From: Aphidius gifuensis
Lineage: Eukaryota; Arthropoda; Insecta; Hymenoptera; Braconidae
NCBI RefSeq assembly: GCF_014905175.1
Contig: NC_057789.1
Span: 5,394,001-5,458,000 of the forward strand
Length of the DNA: 64,000 nt
Reading direction: 5' to 3'
The stretch's first letter is position 1. Every line of letters starts with the position of its first letter. The notes beneath the pieces are model-generated. The model was not told the DNA's origin. It did no database searches and worked only from the letters and a program-made list of their open reading frames with translations. Of the stretch, positions 48,963 to 60,100 are shown piece after piece. The translations under genes were made by a program, and so were the position numbers.

Positions 48963-48976
48963 ATGAAGAAACCACG
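48963..48976 (+). other. Candidate alternative first coding exon (MKKPR) in phase with the 33,967 exon
   Basis: ATG AAG AAA CCA CG is followed directly by GTGAGT, a strong donor. The upstream 70 bases are GC-richer and include a CACGTG E-box near 48,920. The exon leaves phase 2, the same as the exon at 33967, so both could splice to the same downstream exon. Short ATG-donor coincidences occur by chance. Confidence 0.3.
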
Positions 48977-49197
48977 GTGAGTTTTTTAAAAAAAAAATTT
49001 TCTTATTTTATTTTTAGAGAGAAGAAAAAAAATGTATTTTTAATTTTTTTATAATAATAATTTTCATATAAAAGGCTACATTGAATGTAATGAGTCAAGT
49101 AGCTTGAAGGACAATGATAATAATGATGCAGATGATGTTAATGATGAAAAGAATAAAGTGGGAGGGAGGATATATAGAAATTACAAAAATAAAAAAA

Positions 49198-49252
49198 GAG
49201 AGAGAGAGAGAGAATTGTATTGTGTGGTGACGACGACGACGGCGACGACGAC
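49198..49252. repeat. (GA)n followed by (GAC)n microsatellites
   Basis: GA repeats at 49198-49213, then an interrupted GAC/GGC trinucleotide run at 49229-49252. The latter produces the run of arginines or valines seen in minus-strand frames. Confidence 0.85.
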
Positions 49253-52200
49253 AGGATAGTCTCGAAATTCGATAACCGTCATCGGGCCGTTCCGGAAACG
49301 ACCCTCGGCAGGTGGTAGAGAGATGCTTGAGGGTGGCACATACAATATATCTACATTTATATATATTACCAATGTGTATGTAAGCATACGTACATGTATA
49401 TTCAAAGCCACTCGATCTACTTGTATAGAAATCGCGCGTGATCTCATACACGTATATACAATTTTTTTCCATCAGTTTATTTTTATTTTTTAAACTATAT
49501 TATATTCATTCTTGTACATTTTGTATTTGTATTTCCGGTTGATCGATATACTAAATTGACAAGAGGCTCCATATTATTTAGTTGCGACTATATTTGTTTA
49601 TGAAATATCATTGATAATAATTACAGGCAATATTGATATGTATTTAAAGGGATATTTGTTATTTATTATGAGAATGATTATGATAGAGAAGGAGGATGAC
49701 AAAGGGGGTAGCAGGGTTTAAGAAATGAAGGGGTGATTAATACTTGAACTAATTGCATTGTTATCGACCCTAAGCTGTGTCAAAGTGGTCGATTAAATCT
49801 AGTTCGAATGCCTGCGGAGTTAGTAAGATGACCTCGACAAATTCTCAGCAACAAATAGATGATATACTTGACTATCAAAATACTACTTGTCTTTGGCTTT
49901 TGTCTATGTTCATCATGTTATCAAGTTACAATTGAAATTTATTAAATTCATTGACTTTAAAACTACAAATAATATTTTTTTTTTTTCAACAAATGACGTT
50001 TTTTTTTTCTTTTCATTTTTTTTATTATAAAAAATATCTTTTGAATTGGTTTTTTTTTTTAATTTAATATTATTTGAATATAATTTTTTTTTTTTTTATA
50101 AATATACTGTCCATCTGTTGGTAGGTCATGTGAATTGCAGTATAACAATAATCAATCAAAAATAAAAAAAAAAGCTATTGAAACAAATAATCATGAAAAA
50201 AAAAAAAAAATGGTGTACAATAAAGAAAAGAAAAAATAAATAATAATATGAGTAAAAATTGGAATATAAAACGCAACCCTCGAGACAGCAAGGCAGACCG
50301 ATAAACCTCTCACAAAAGTGCCGCAAAGGAGATCATCCTCGCTTCGTCGAGTCGTAACCATGGAATCGCTTTCCCTGTGCGCGCTCTCAAAACTTCTTAG
50401 AATAGCTCTGATCGTATAGAATAGCCAAGCCAAAAGAGAGCACAATCCGCCATCACACCATTATATATATTTAACATACCAACATTTATTTATTTTTTTA
50501 TTTTTTCGTGCTCATATAATACAAAAAAAAAAAACGAAAAAACAACTTGAGGTAAATTTATTTATACAATTAATATACTCACTTAAATATCTTAACAATT
50601 TCATTAAAATTTTTATAAACTTTAAAAAAAAAAGTTATATAAAATATAAAGAGATTGTATATATGTATTTTCACTCAACTTGTATTGCAATGTAACGTAC
50701 TTGAGTGGTTATTATATATAGTCGGGGGTATATTACCTCAAACACCCAAGTCCAAACGTAAACAACAAGAAATGACAGTACAACATTTGTGGCTTGTGTG
50801 TGTATATGCACAATAAAATAATGGTCAAAATGTGCATGTGCATTTGCATACATGCACAGATGTTATTAATAGATATACAAGGGTTGAAAAATGATTGCAA
50901 GGGAAGTTGTTGTAAGTATTGCATATAAATACTTGAAACAATAGTCTGAAAGTCGTGTTGATGTTGTTGATGTTGATGATGGTGGTGGTGGAGATGATGA
51001 TAATGATGATGATGGTGGTGTAGCCATGTAGTCGCTGTGGCGGCTGGTTGAGACCGATGAGGATTGTTGTCGACTCGATGGAATGAAAAAAGTCAGAATA
51101 AATGATAAGTACAAGTTTCTCTCTTTTTCTTTATATTTTTCTCTCAACTTTTTCAATATTTCCATCTCACTTGTATACTAGCTGGAAAGGCGTACGTATA
51201 TTAATGCGAGACTATGTGCACGTTAGTGGTTTGCTATCTCGTTCAGCACGCGACGAGTGAAATTGATACTCATTGCGTATATAGTCTGCCGGACGGATAT
51301 TCTCAAATGCCTTCCATTGCCATGTACTTGTCTCTCCCTCTCTCATTTTTCTCTCTCTCGTGTAATATGCGTTTCCAAGTGGCTCAACAACATCAACCAT
51401 TACATACACACACACACACAGACATAAAGATATATTTATTGAAAAAAATAAAATTTATTCATATTTAAATATTTTTCATTTTGACATATTGATCTTAATC
51501 ATTAATTTATCAAATATAATACTTGGTTATATATTTATAATATTAATCATTTATCATTATACAAGATATACACGACCATTATCAAGTATTATTATACGAG
51601 ACATTTGATTAATTTTTAATTTCGTTTCTTTTTTTCATTCTGCGGTTATACATTTATGTATATATTTATCATTATTTAATATTTGTGTAAATGTATTTAA
51701 TAGTTTATAACGTTTATTTTGATAGAAGCAATAGATGACACACAGACAAACATAAACATACCAAATATAAACTCTCAGTGAGCACGTTCACTGTCCGACA
51801 GTTTGTGATAACGCAATGATAAAAGCTGCAGCTGACAACCCACTTTGATAAAAGCATCAGCCGTCCTCTCTCTTTTCCTCTTTCTCTCATACCTTTCGGC
51901 TTTCCTTGTTTGTACTTTGCTTTTCCTATCATCATCATAATCATAATACAACAATATAGGTATATACATTTCACTAGACATTGTTGGTTTGTTGGCAATT
52001 TAACGGGCTCAATAGCCTCACATTGGCTAGACCTATATCGATATAATAATAATAAATATTTGGCACTAGACAAGCTTGAAAAAATTCTCATGGATTATTG
52101 AATAATATCAAATCAAAAATTCGTCATGATATATATTGATAATTAATTTAGATATTAATTACATTTTTAGTATTAAATTCTTTATTTTTTCTTTTCCCGG

Positions 52201-52580
52201 AAATATAGCGAATAATTCACATTCGACCTTGTACTCAATCTGAAAAATCTAGAACGCCTAACGTTGACCGAGTTTGTCTATTGTTTTGATTAAAATTGGA
52301 TTAGACTTGCAAGAAAATGTAAAAAATTTTTTTCTTTTTTATTCTTTGCTAATTTATTTACTTGTTTCGTTTTTTATTTTTTATTCTGGATTATTTTATT
52401 TCTATTTTTTTACTTGTTTGTTTGAGAGTTTTATTACTTGATGAAATGAAATTAAGAGAAAGAGATTTTCATTTGTTGAAATTGATTTTTGTGGATATAT
52501 ATTTTATATGACTTGCAGATTATATCATTTTTTTAGTAAAATTTTATACTTGTATATATATTTATTGTAAGTTTGTGGTG

Positions 52581-52632
52581 CACGTGTAGGTCGAAGGTCG
52601 TATTATTGCTGATTCTTTGACCTTTTACCCTT
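52581..52632 (+). promoter_or_regulatory. E-box plus two nuclear-receptor direct repeats
   Basis: CACGTG at 52581-52586 is followed by AGGTCG-A-AGGTCG (52588-52600, DR1). Then TGACCT-TT-TACCCT (52618-52631) reads AGGGTA-AA-AGGTCA on the minus strand (DR2). AGGTCA-type repeats bind receptors such as USP partners, HNF4 or Svp; the actual binder is unknown. Confidence 0.4.
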
Positions 52633-53875
52633 GGAGGTTACTCATGTCTGTCTATTTAATTCACCAAACAGAGTTTTCAATATATATACACATGTTAACA
52701 TGTTACTACTGTTTGTTTAACACTTTTATTATTATCAATTCATTATTATTCACTCGAAAATTATAAAAATTAAATTTAAATTTTTTCTTGTTGTTGTTAA
52801 ATGAGCATAGTATTTAATTTTTATTTATAAAAATAAATTTTAGCTTATTTATAAGGACAAATTAGAGGGCGATGGATTTATTTGCGCATGAGGCGTTATG
52901 TTTTAATTGGCACAACTTGAATGACGAGAAAAAAATTAAATAAAAATAAAAAAAAAAATTGAAACAACAAACATGAAAGATTATATAGTTATATATATAA
53001 ATTTTATTTCTTTAACTGTTTTTTTTTTAAGTAAAAAAACAGCTAAATTATTATTTATTTTTATTATTATTTTCAACGTCGTTTGATATAATATATATCT
53101 AAAAGAACTCAAGTTTATTAATTTGATGAGTTTTTTAAAAAAAAGAAAAATCTATATGTATTAATAGAGGTATAAAGGTGTGTGTTGTGTGTGGATTTCT
53201 CAATAAATTTGTTTGTCTGTATGGTGAGTCAGTCAGTGACCAGATAGAAAAAAAAAAAGGAGAAAAAAGTTGGTGGTGGTGGTGGTTGAGAGAGAAAGAG
53301 AAGACACTGGGTACAGCTCAGGTATACAAGAGAGGTTTTATTATCTACTTCAATGGTAGACCATAATCCTTTTTATCGTACCGAAGTGTACATTTGTTGA
53401 ATATCCAAAATACACCAAGGTTAATATTTCACAAAACATATCACTCTGATATAATCATCAAAATACATTTTTATTATTATTGACCAATCATTTAAATATA
53501 ATTTTAATATCATGATTATTTATTTTTTATTGTTCATTAACTTTCAAGTATAATAAAAAAATGAATAAATGTAATTTTTTTTTTTTTTACTTTCAAATTA
53601 AATTGACCTATCAAAGGTAATAAAATTAATTGATAAAAAATTTATGTTTTTACTATGAAAAATTTCTAAAAACATTCCTATATATAAAAATAAAAAAAAA
53701 ATGATATAAAATTCTATGAAAAAAATTTTTGGATTTAAGTGAGTTAGCTGGTGGTCTTGGTATAAAGAGCCTGGATTTTTACTGTAATGGCCTCTCTTGG
53801 CAAACCAAGGCCAGCTACCTTCAACCCCCAAAGGAGTCACCCTTGTCTTGTTGATTCTTCTTCTCCCTAATTTGC

Positions 53876-53915
53876 TCTTGTCGTCGTCGTCGTCTTCGTC
53901 TTCTTCATCTTCATC
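53876..53915. repeat. (GTC)n/(TTC)n trinucleotide repeat
   Basis: TCG units grade into TCT/TTC units. This run generates the poly-Ser stretch in the open frame across it. Confidence 0.85.
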
Positions 53916-56750
53916 TTTTTTTATTTTATTTTTTTTCTCTTTTTATATTCGCCCACAACTGATGCCACAAAGAAACACTGAACACCAAACACGCCAGTCA
54001 CCCAAAAATTCTTACCTCGTGCACATCGAAATATTTCGAAAAGTTATTTTTATTCAAATTAAAAAATACAAGTTGTAAAAGTACTTGTGTACTAGTTGGA
54101 TTTTTCTTTCATGTGCAGTAAATAATAATATCTTAAGGGTTGTTGGAAATATTTAAATTAAATAAAAAAAAAAATGTAAAGTGCCATTGATTGTATGTGG
54201 ATAAGTGGTGGGTATTCATGTGTGTAGTCAGGGTTGGGAGTTAAATAGCCGTGAAAAAAAGTGAATTGAAATGTAAAAAAAAAATGTGTGAAAGTTGTTG
54301 GAAGTGATTGGTACAATCTATTCAACCAATGATTGCCTGGTTTTATTTTTTTTCTTTTAATTTATGGATTTAATTTATGACGCGTTGTTTTCAAACGTAG
54401 TCATTGACAGGTAATGTCATCGTTTTATAAATCACATATTATAATATTCATTAAAATTGTACTACATGTTCTTTGTTATCTACTTATTATGACAAACATG
54501 TTTTTTTTTTTTAATTTATACCTGATTTGTCAAAGGTATTAATTTAAATTGTTACATGTATTTTATTTTTTATGTTGACAATGTTTGCTGGCTAAGTTAA
54601 CTGATGCTCCCTTATATTATATTTTCCATGTGTCTGTTTTATCGACCAGCTTGTTTTTTTCTTTTTCTTTTTTTTTTTTCCCGTATTTTATTCTCATCTT
54701 TCTATTTATTATTATTATTTTTGCTCCCTCCCTAATTTTAACTTGCAAGTTATATGTTATACATAAATTCCATCTTTTTTTTTTTTTTTATCTTTCACTA
54801 ATATACGTACGACAAAATCTGGATATAAAAAAAGGACCAGAAGTCGACACTCAAATACATTAAAAAGTAAAGCACATTGACCCGAATGAAAATTCAAAAA
54901 ATAAAAATAATATAAAATGATAAATAAAGGGAAAAAAAAAATACGAGACATTTGAAAAAAATTTCATTGTGTATTTTATTTTTGATATGTAACACGATTA
55001 ACTTGAGTGATGTTGGTGAGCAGAGAGAAAGCTAAAGAAAAAGAAAAAAAAAAAACTTGATAGAAAAAGAAAAAAAAAAAAAAATGAGAGAGTGAGCAAG
55101 AAAAGCCATCGGTTTCGGAGTAAAAGAAATAATAAAGGAAGGAAGCTAGAACGAAATTCTCGTGGCCTCAGCGAAGGGCATGTTATACTCCTGGCAGGAA
55201 ACGATTGCGGAAGAGCGACGAGGGTTAAGCGGGGGAAGAAGATAAAATAAGAAAAAGTAAAAAAAATTAAGTAGTAGAACTGTATATACAGTCAGCCTAA
55301 AAGTTGTACTGAAAAAAATAAAATAAATAAAGAGATCTTCTTCTCGCTCATTGGCACACGCACACACGATATATTTTTCGCCATTCACCTTTTTTTTTTT
55401 TTTCCATTAAAGATTTCTTTCTCTCCTCTCTTCTTCTCTCTCTCCCTCTCTTGTTGTTTTGTATCAAAAAAAAAACTCTGTTTTCGCGCCTCTCTTTCAT
55501 GTTACTTCTATATTAAAAATGTTCTCACGATCAAAACGGATGAAATTAATTTTATTATCAGTTTCAAAAAAAAAAGGAAATTATTGGAAAAAGTACATTG
55601 GTTTTGACAAAAAGAATAAAAAAAAAATAATGTTCAAGATGATAAAGAGATAACTGACAGCAGAGAGAGAGAGAAAAAAAAAAGAAGTTTTAAAAACCAC
55701 AAACAAAGTCAGATGAACAACTTGACACTAGCATCATGTTCCGTTTGGTATTATAAGATAGAAAAAAAACTCACACACACACAGAGACTCAGAGTGAAGT
55801 AGAAAGAAGTCTAGGTGTCTAGGGGTTTTTTATCTGGGGCAATAGAACAGATAGCCCTTCTCTCCCTCCTCATATCATCATTCACCCACCACCTTGTTCT
55901 TTATCTTACTTCTTTTGCCACATGTACATGGACACTTATATGATTTACTACTGTAGCCCACAACAACAACAACAACACATACATATTTATAAATTCTTTT
56001 GAATGTAGTTTTCATTCTCACAAGTCTTATGTACTGAACAGTGCTGCTGTTGTTATTGTTGCGGTTATATTTGAAAATTAGAAAATGATGTATGTATGTT
56101 ATCTCTCTTATGTAAAATTTTAATCATAATACTGTAATAGACAGTTGCATACAGTACTGTGTATATTAAAGCGTTAATTACATTGCTAATGTCAAACTAC
56201 CTTGTGACACATTACTCAACTAAATTGTATAATTTTTATTTGACGTTTTAATTTTTTTTAAATATATTAATCAATGATATTTATTTTATTTTCATTATGA
56301 AGATGTATTATTTAATTTTACTATACTGTTTATGATAATGAGTGTTGCGAAAAAAAAAAAATACTTGAAAATCGATTAGATAAATTAAATTCGACTGTCA
56401 ATATAAAATTCAAAACTGTCTCAAGTTACAACAGCTATTATCGTTTATTTTTTTTTTTTTGTTCTAATGATTTCATTAAAATTTTCATAATCGCAATATG
56501 TATTTCAGAAGTATATTCATAAGTCAATTAGAGTAATTACTTTTTGCTATAGACATGGTTAATATGAATTTTGCAGATAAAAAATGAAAAAAAATTAATA
56601 TTGAAAACCACGAGTGTACAATATTAATGAGAACGATGAAGAAATAAAAAATAAAAAAAAAATATGTTAATAATAAAAATGAAAAAAAAAAAAAAAAAGT
56701 ATTATACTAAAAAAGTCTATGGGGTTTTTTTTTTTTTTTTTGTACAATGT

Positions 56751-56940
56751 AGTTTATTGGTATTTCCGCCATTTTGGTATGTCGCGATCGCGCCGGAACG
56801 GATGGTGCAGAGATCATCAGGGGCCACAGGCAGCATCAGAACGTTAGGGGGGTCAAAGGGGGGGAGAAACAGCAATACGCCTTTACTGCCTTTTGCCACT
56901 ACTAGCGTCGCCATTACTACCACAAATTTACTATTATATA
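56751..56940. other. CpG-rich island
   Basis: A 190-base GC-rich block containing CGCGATCGCGCCGG and runs of G. It carries a GCCAT (Pho/YY1-type) motif at 56768-56772. Open frames exist on both strands (97 codons +, 85 codons -), so neither is convincing as a gene. Possible promoter or regulatory element. Confidence 0.4.
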
Positions 56941-57124
56941 TATGTACACAGACATAGCCATCACATACATACACATTTGCACTAACCTCCCCTTTAATTC
57001 TTCTCTTTCTGTCTTTTTAAAAACTCCAACAGTTTATCTCATTTTACCTTTATTTTCATTCTCTATCTTTTTTTTTATATATATATTTCTTGTTTTATCT
57101 GTCTCGACATTCTGGTTGTTTCAG

Positions 57125-57152
57125 GCTCCCAATAAAATCCAACCAGCTTATA
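57125..57152 (+). other. Candidate 28-nt microexon
   Basis: TTCTGGTTGTTTCAG is a near-ideal acceptor ending at 57124, and GTAAGTA at 57153 is a near-ideal donor. The 28 bases between are open in phase 2 to 0 (one base, then LPIKSNQLI), matching the exit phase of the 33,967 exon, and also open from phase 0 (APNKIQPAY plus one base). Confidence 0.3.
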
Positions 57153-60100
57153 GTAAGTATACACTGAGAGTCAGATGCGCGTGACGTAGGTCGGGAGCCC
57201 TCTTGCTCAAAAAAGAAATAAATAAATAAGCGAGAAAGAATGATAAAATTTGCGGAGCTGAATGTGAGGTAAACGACTTTCGTACTCACACATTTATATG
57301 TATCAACAGACAGACATTGAGACACACAACGAAAATGTAAACTAACCGTTGAAAACGACTCACATATTTATTTATCGAACGTGGGATTTGAATTTTTATA
57401 GAGACTCTTGGCGGTATAACCTTTTAACTTATTTTCTATACCAAATTCTCTCAACGTTGTATAGATTATTTTTATTTTTTTCAATACTTCATTTTTTTTA
57501 AACCCTATTTATTTGGTATTTTTTTCTTTTATTTTTCCATTTCTATCAAATTGCTAAATTTACGTTTTGTTGATTTTGGCAAAAAAAAAAAAGATTATAT
57601 TCTGCATGTTCAATTTATTGTTTATCGGAAAAAGAATCTTGTTATTCATGTTGTTTTTTTTTTATTTATTTATTTATTATATTTCATATTTTTATTACCT
57701 CAAAATTTATTGAATGATAATAATTCTTGAAATTTAATATACATTTTTTTTTCTATTTTTTCTTTTTGTTATATTATAAAATGAAAGCTAGTCTAAATCA
57801 AAAATAGACATCCGTATTTTATATAGTTATTATCCGTCAAGCATGTGAGGATCTATTATGTTGTTTATTGATATGAATTATGATAGCCATTGCATAATCA
57901 ATTTATCGATAAATGTGTTGTATATATGTTATATAAAACAGTGCACATCCTGACTTGTAATCTAGACGAATATATTATGACTTGGTCTATTACCGCAAAT
58001 CCTGCTTGCCTCAAACAGAGATAGAGACAGACAGAGACAGAGTATATTATAGATTATACAAATATGTATTTCAAGTTATAACCAACACACTGTATAATAT
58101 AAAAATTTGCATAGATGTGATGTGATGAATTGAAATATAATAATATAAATTACTACTTGAACAAATTCAAAATTAATTTGTGCTAATATTTTTATTAATG
58201 CTTATATTATTTAATTTATCAAGTGTCACAAGTATCATCGACATATAATGATATATTGATATCCAACACTGGTAGCGCAAAACAGTAGCAGTAGTTGTAC
58301 GTCGTTAACATACTGCGGTCCATCCATTCATCCCTTTCCACAATCTAAACAAGGACGATTCGTCGATTGAGTGCGCATATCAATTCGCTGTGGAAATTCC
58401 ATGCATATCCCATTGCTATTTAGCTATGTATATACACAGTAGCCATATAGTACTATAGCTATGCGTTTATTTTTTTTACAAGTCCAGTTAGTGAGTGAGT
58501 GAGTCCAGCGAAAATAGAGAAGAAGAAGCAAGTTTGAGGTTTAGTGCTATTACAAATATATATAGATAAAAAAGAGGCGGAGGAGAAGAAAGAGGAGGTA
58601 TGCTTCATTCTCAGCAGTCAGAATAAGCGAAGTGAAATGCCGGCAGCTGCCAAAGTACTACATATAAAACAACTGTATATATACATGCACACACAGATAC
58701 ACTACTATACTACTTAACTCTTATAAATTTATATATGAATACAAGCTAGTTTTTCGTGTCTCGACTGTATGCTGCTGCTGCTGCTGTTGCTGCTATGCTA
58801 TTATGTCTCTTTTGCACCAAAGGATTTTCTGTAATATGCTTTTATCTTTTCTTCTTCATGGTATTATTACTATACAATATATTAGCAAACGAAACACACC
58901 AAAGAGGAACTTGCTGTGTATTGAAGAGGACAAAAAAGAAGAAGGGGTTAGAGAAGAGGACTCAAGAGAAATCTCACCCACGTTTTACGCGCGAGGCGGC
59001 GTGACGATCGAACGGCCATTTTGATAATCTCCCACTATTTAATCGCGCGCGCACCACCTTCTTCCCCCCTTTGACTATTTTTTTTTTTTTCTATTTTTCT
59101 TCATCGTCTTGGTCTTCTTCTTCTTTATCTTCTTTTTGACTGTGCTTTTTTTTTTTATTTTGAGCTTTTTTCTATATCAGCGTATTGTATAGCAAAAAAA
59201 GAGCTTTTTTTTTTTTTGCGAAAAATACAGTGATCGGCTACTTTTTTGTTTGCTCATATTTTTTAAACTTCTAATTAGGTTTTTTATACAAAATTTTTAT
59301 GGTATTTGCGTACCCAGTAACTTGGATATTTTTTTCTTCTATTAATTGCCTTTTTATTTGTTGAAAAAAAAAATGTTCTAGAATTTTTTTATTTTTCAAA
59401 ATTGGTGTATATCAAAATTTTTCGAATTGTACAGAAAATTTTCTAACCACCATTGTTGTATTTAAAAAACTTTTACTTACAAGTTAGCCAGGAGTAGAAA
59501 AAAAAAAAAAAACATTTAAACTTTATTTTCAATATCGTCATCTTAATTTTTTGTCTTTGTCGTAGTCGGCATCGTTGATCCATGCTTCTCCCACCTCCTC
59601 CTCATCCTCCTCTTCCTCTTTTTCCTCTTCCCTCACCTTTACCCTACCTAAACTGCGCGCGATCTCGCTATGAAGCTACACAATGTCCTTCATGTTTTTT
59701 CTCACTCACTCCAGTATCAGTTGGCTCGTGTGCGTGGCTCGATCACAACCAGAAAGTGCCAGTTTAAATCGAGTATATATCTAATCGTTGCATTTACAAT
59801 CAAAAATTAAATAATTAAATATTAAAAAATAAATTGATTGGTGCAATTTTCTAATCATAATATAAATATTATCAGTGTTTTTAACTTTATAATATTCATA
59901 AAGTTAAACTAAAATTATTATTATTTTTTTTTATCATTTATCAAGTTTATAAAAATAATAATAATAATAATAATCATGTTGATGACAGTGACACGTTTAA
60001 TGGATAAATATACAAAGTTTGTTTTTATTTTTAATTTTTTTTTTCTACTCAATTGATTTACAATGATTTTTAATTTATTTTAATAATTTTCTATCATCAT

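Larger units (their letters stand above)
48977..56750 (+). other. Presumed long intron with microsatellites and islands
   Basis: No supported gene. Notable stretches are GC-richer islands at 49,225-49,330, 50,270-50,450, 51,010-51,080, 51,770-51,910 and 55,140-55,235; a polypyrimidine stretch at 55,420-55,450; and a nuclear-receptor-like cluster at 52,581-52,632. Open frames in other orientations are traced to trinucleotide or dinucleotide repeats. Confidence 0.4.

Noticed and set aside
49095..49472. 125- and 88-codon minus-strand frames
   Set aside because: They owe their length to GA and GAC microsatellites read as Ser/Leu and Arg/Val runs.
56664..56974. Overlapping plus (97) and minus (85) frames in the CpG-rich island
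   Set aside because: Open on both strands because the island is short of A/T stops; neither has a recognisable motif.
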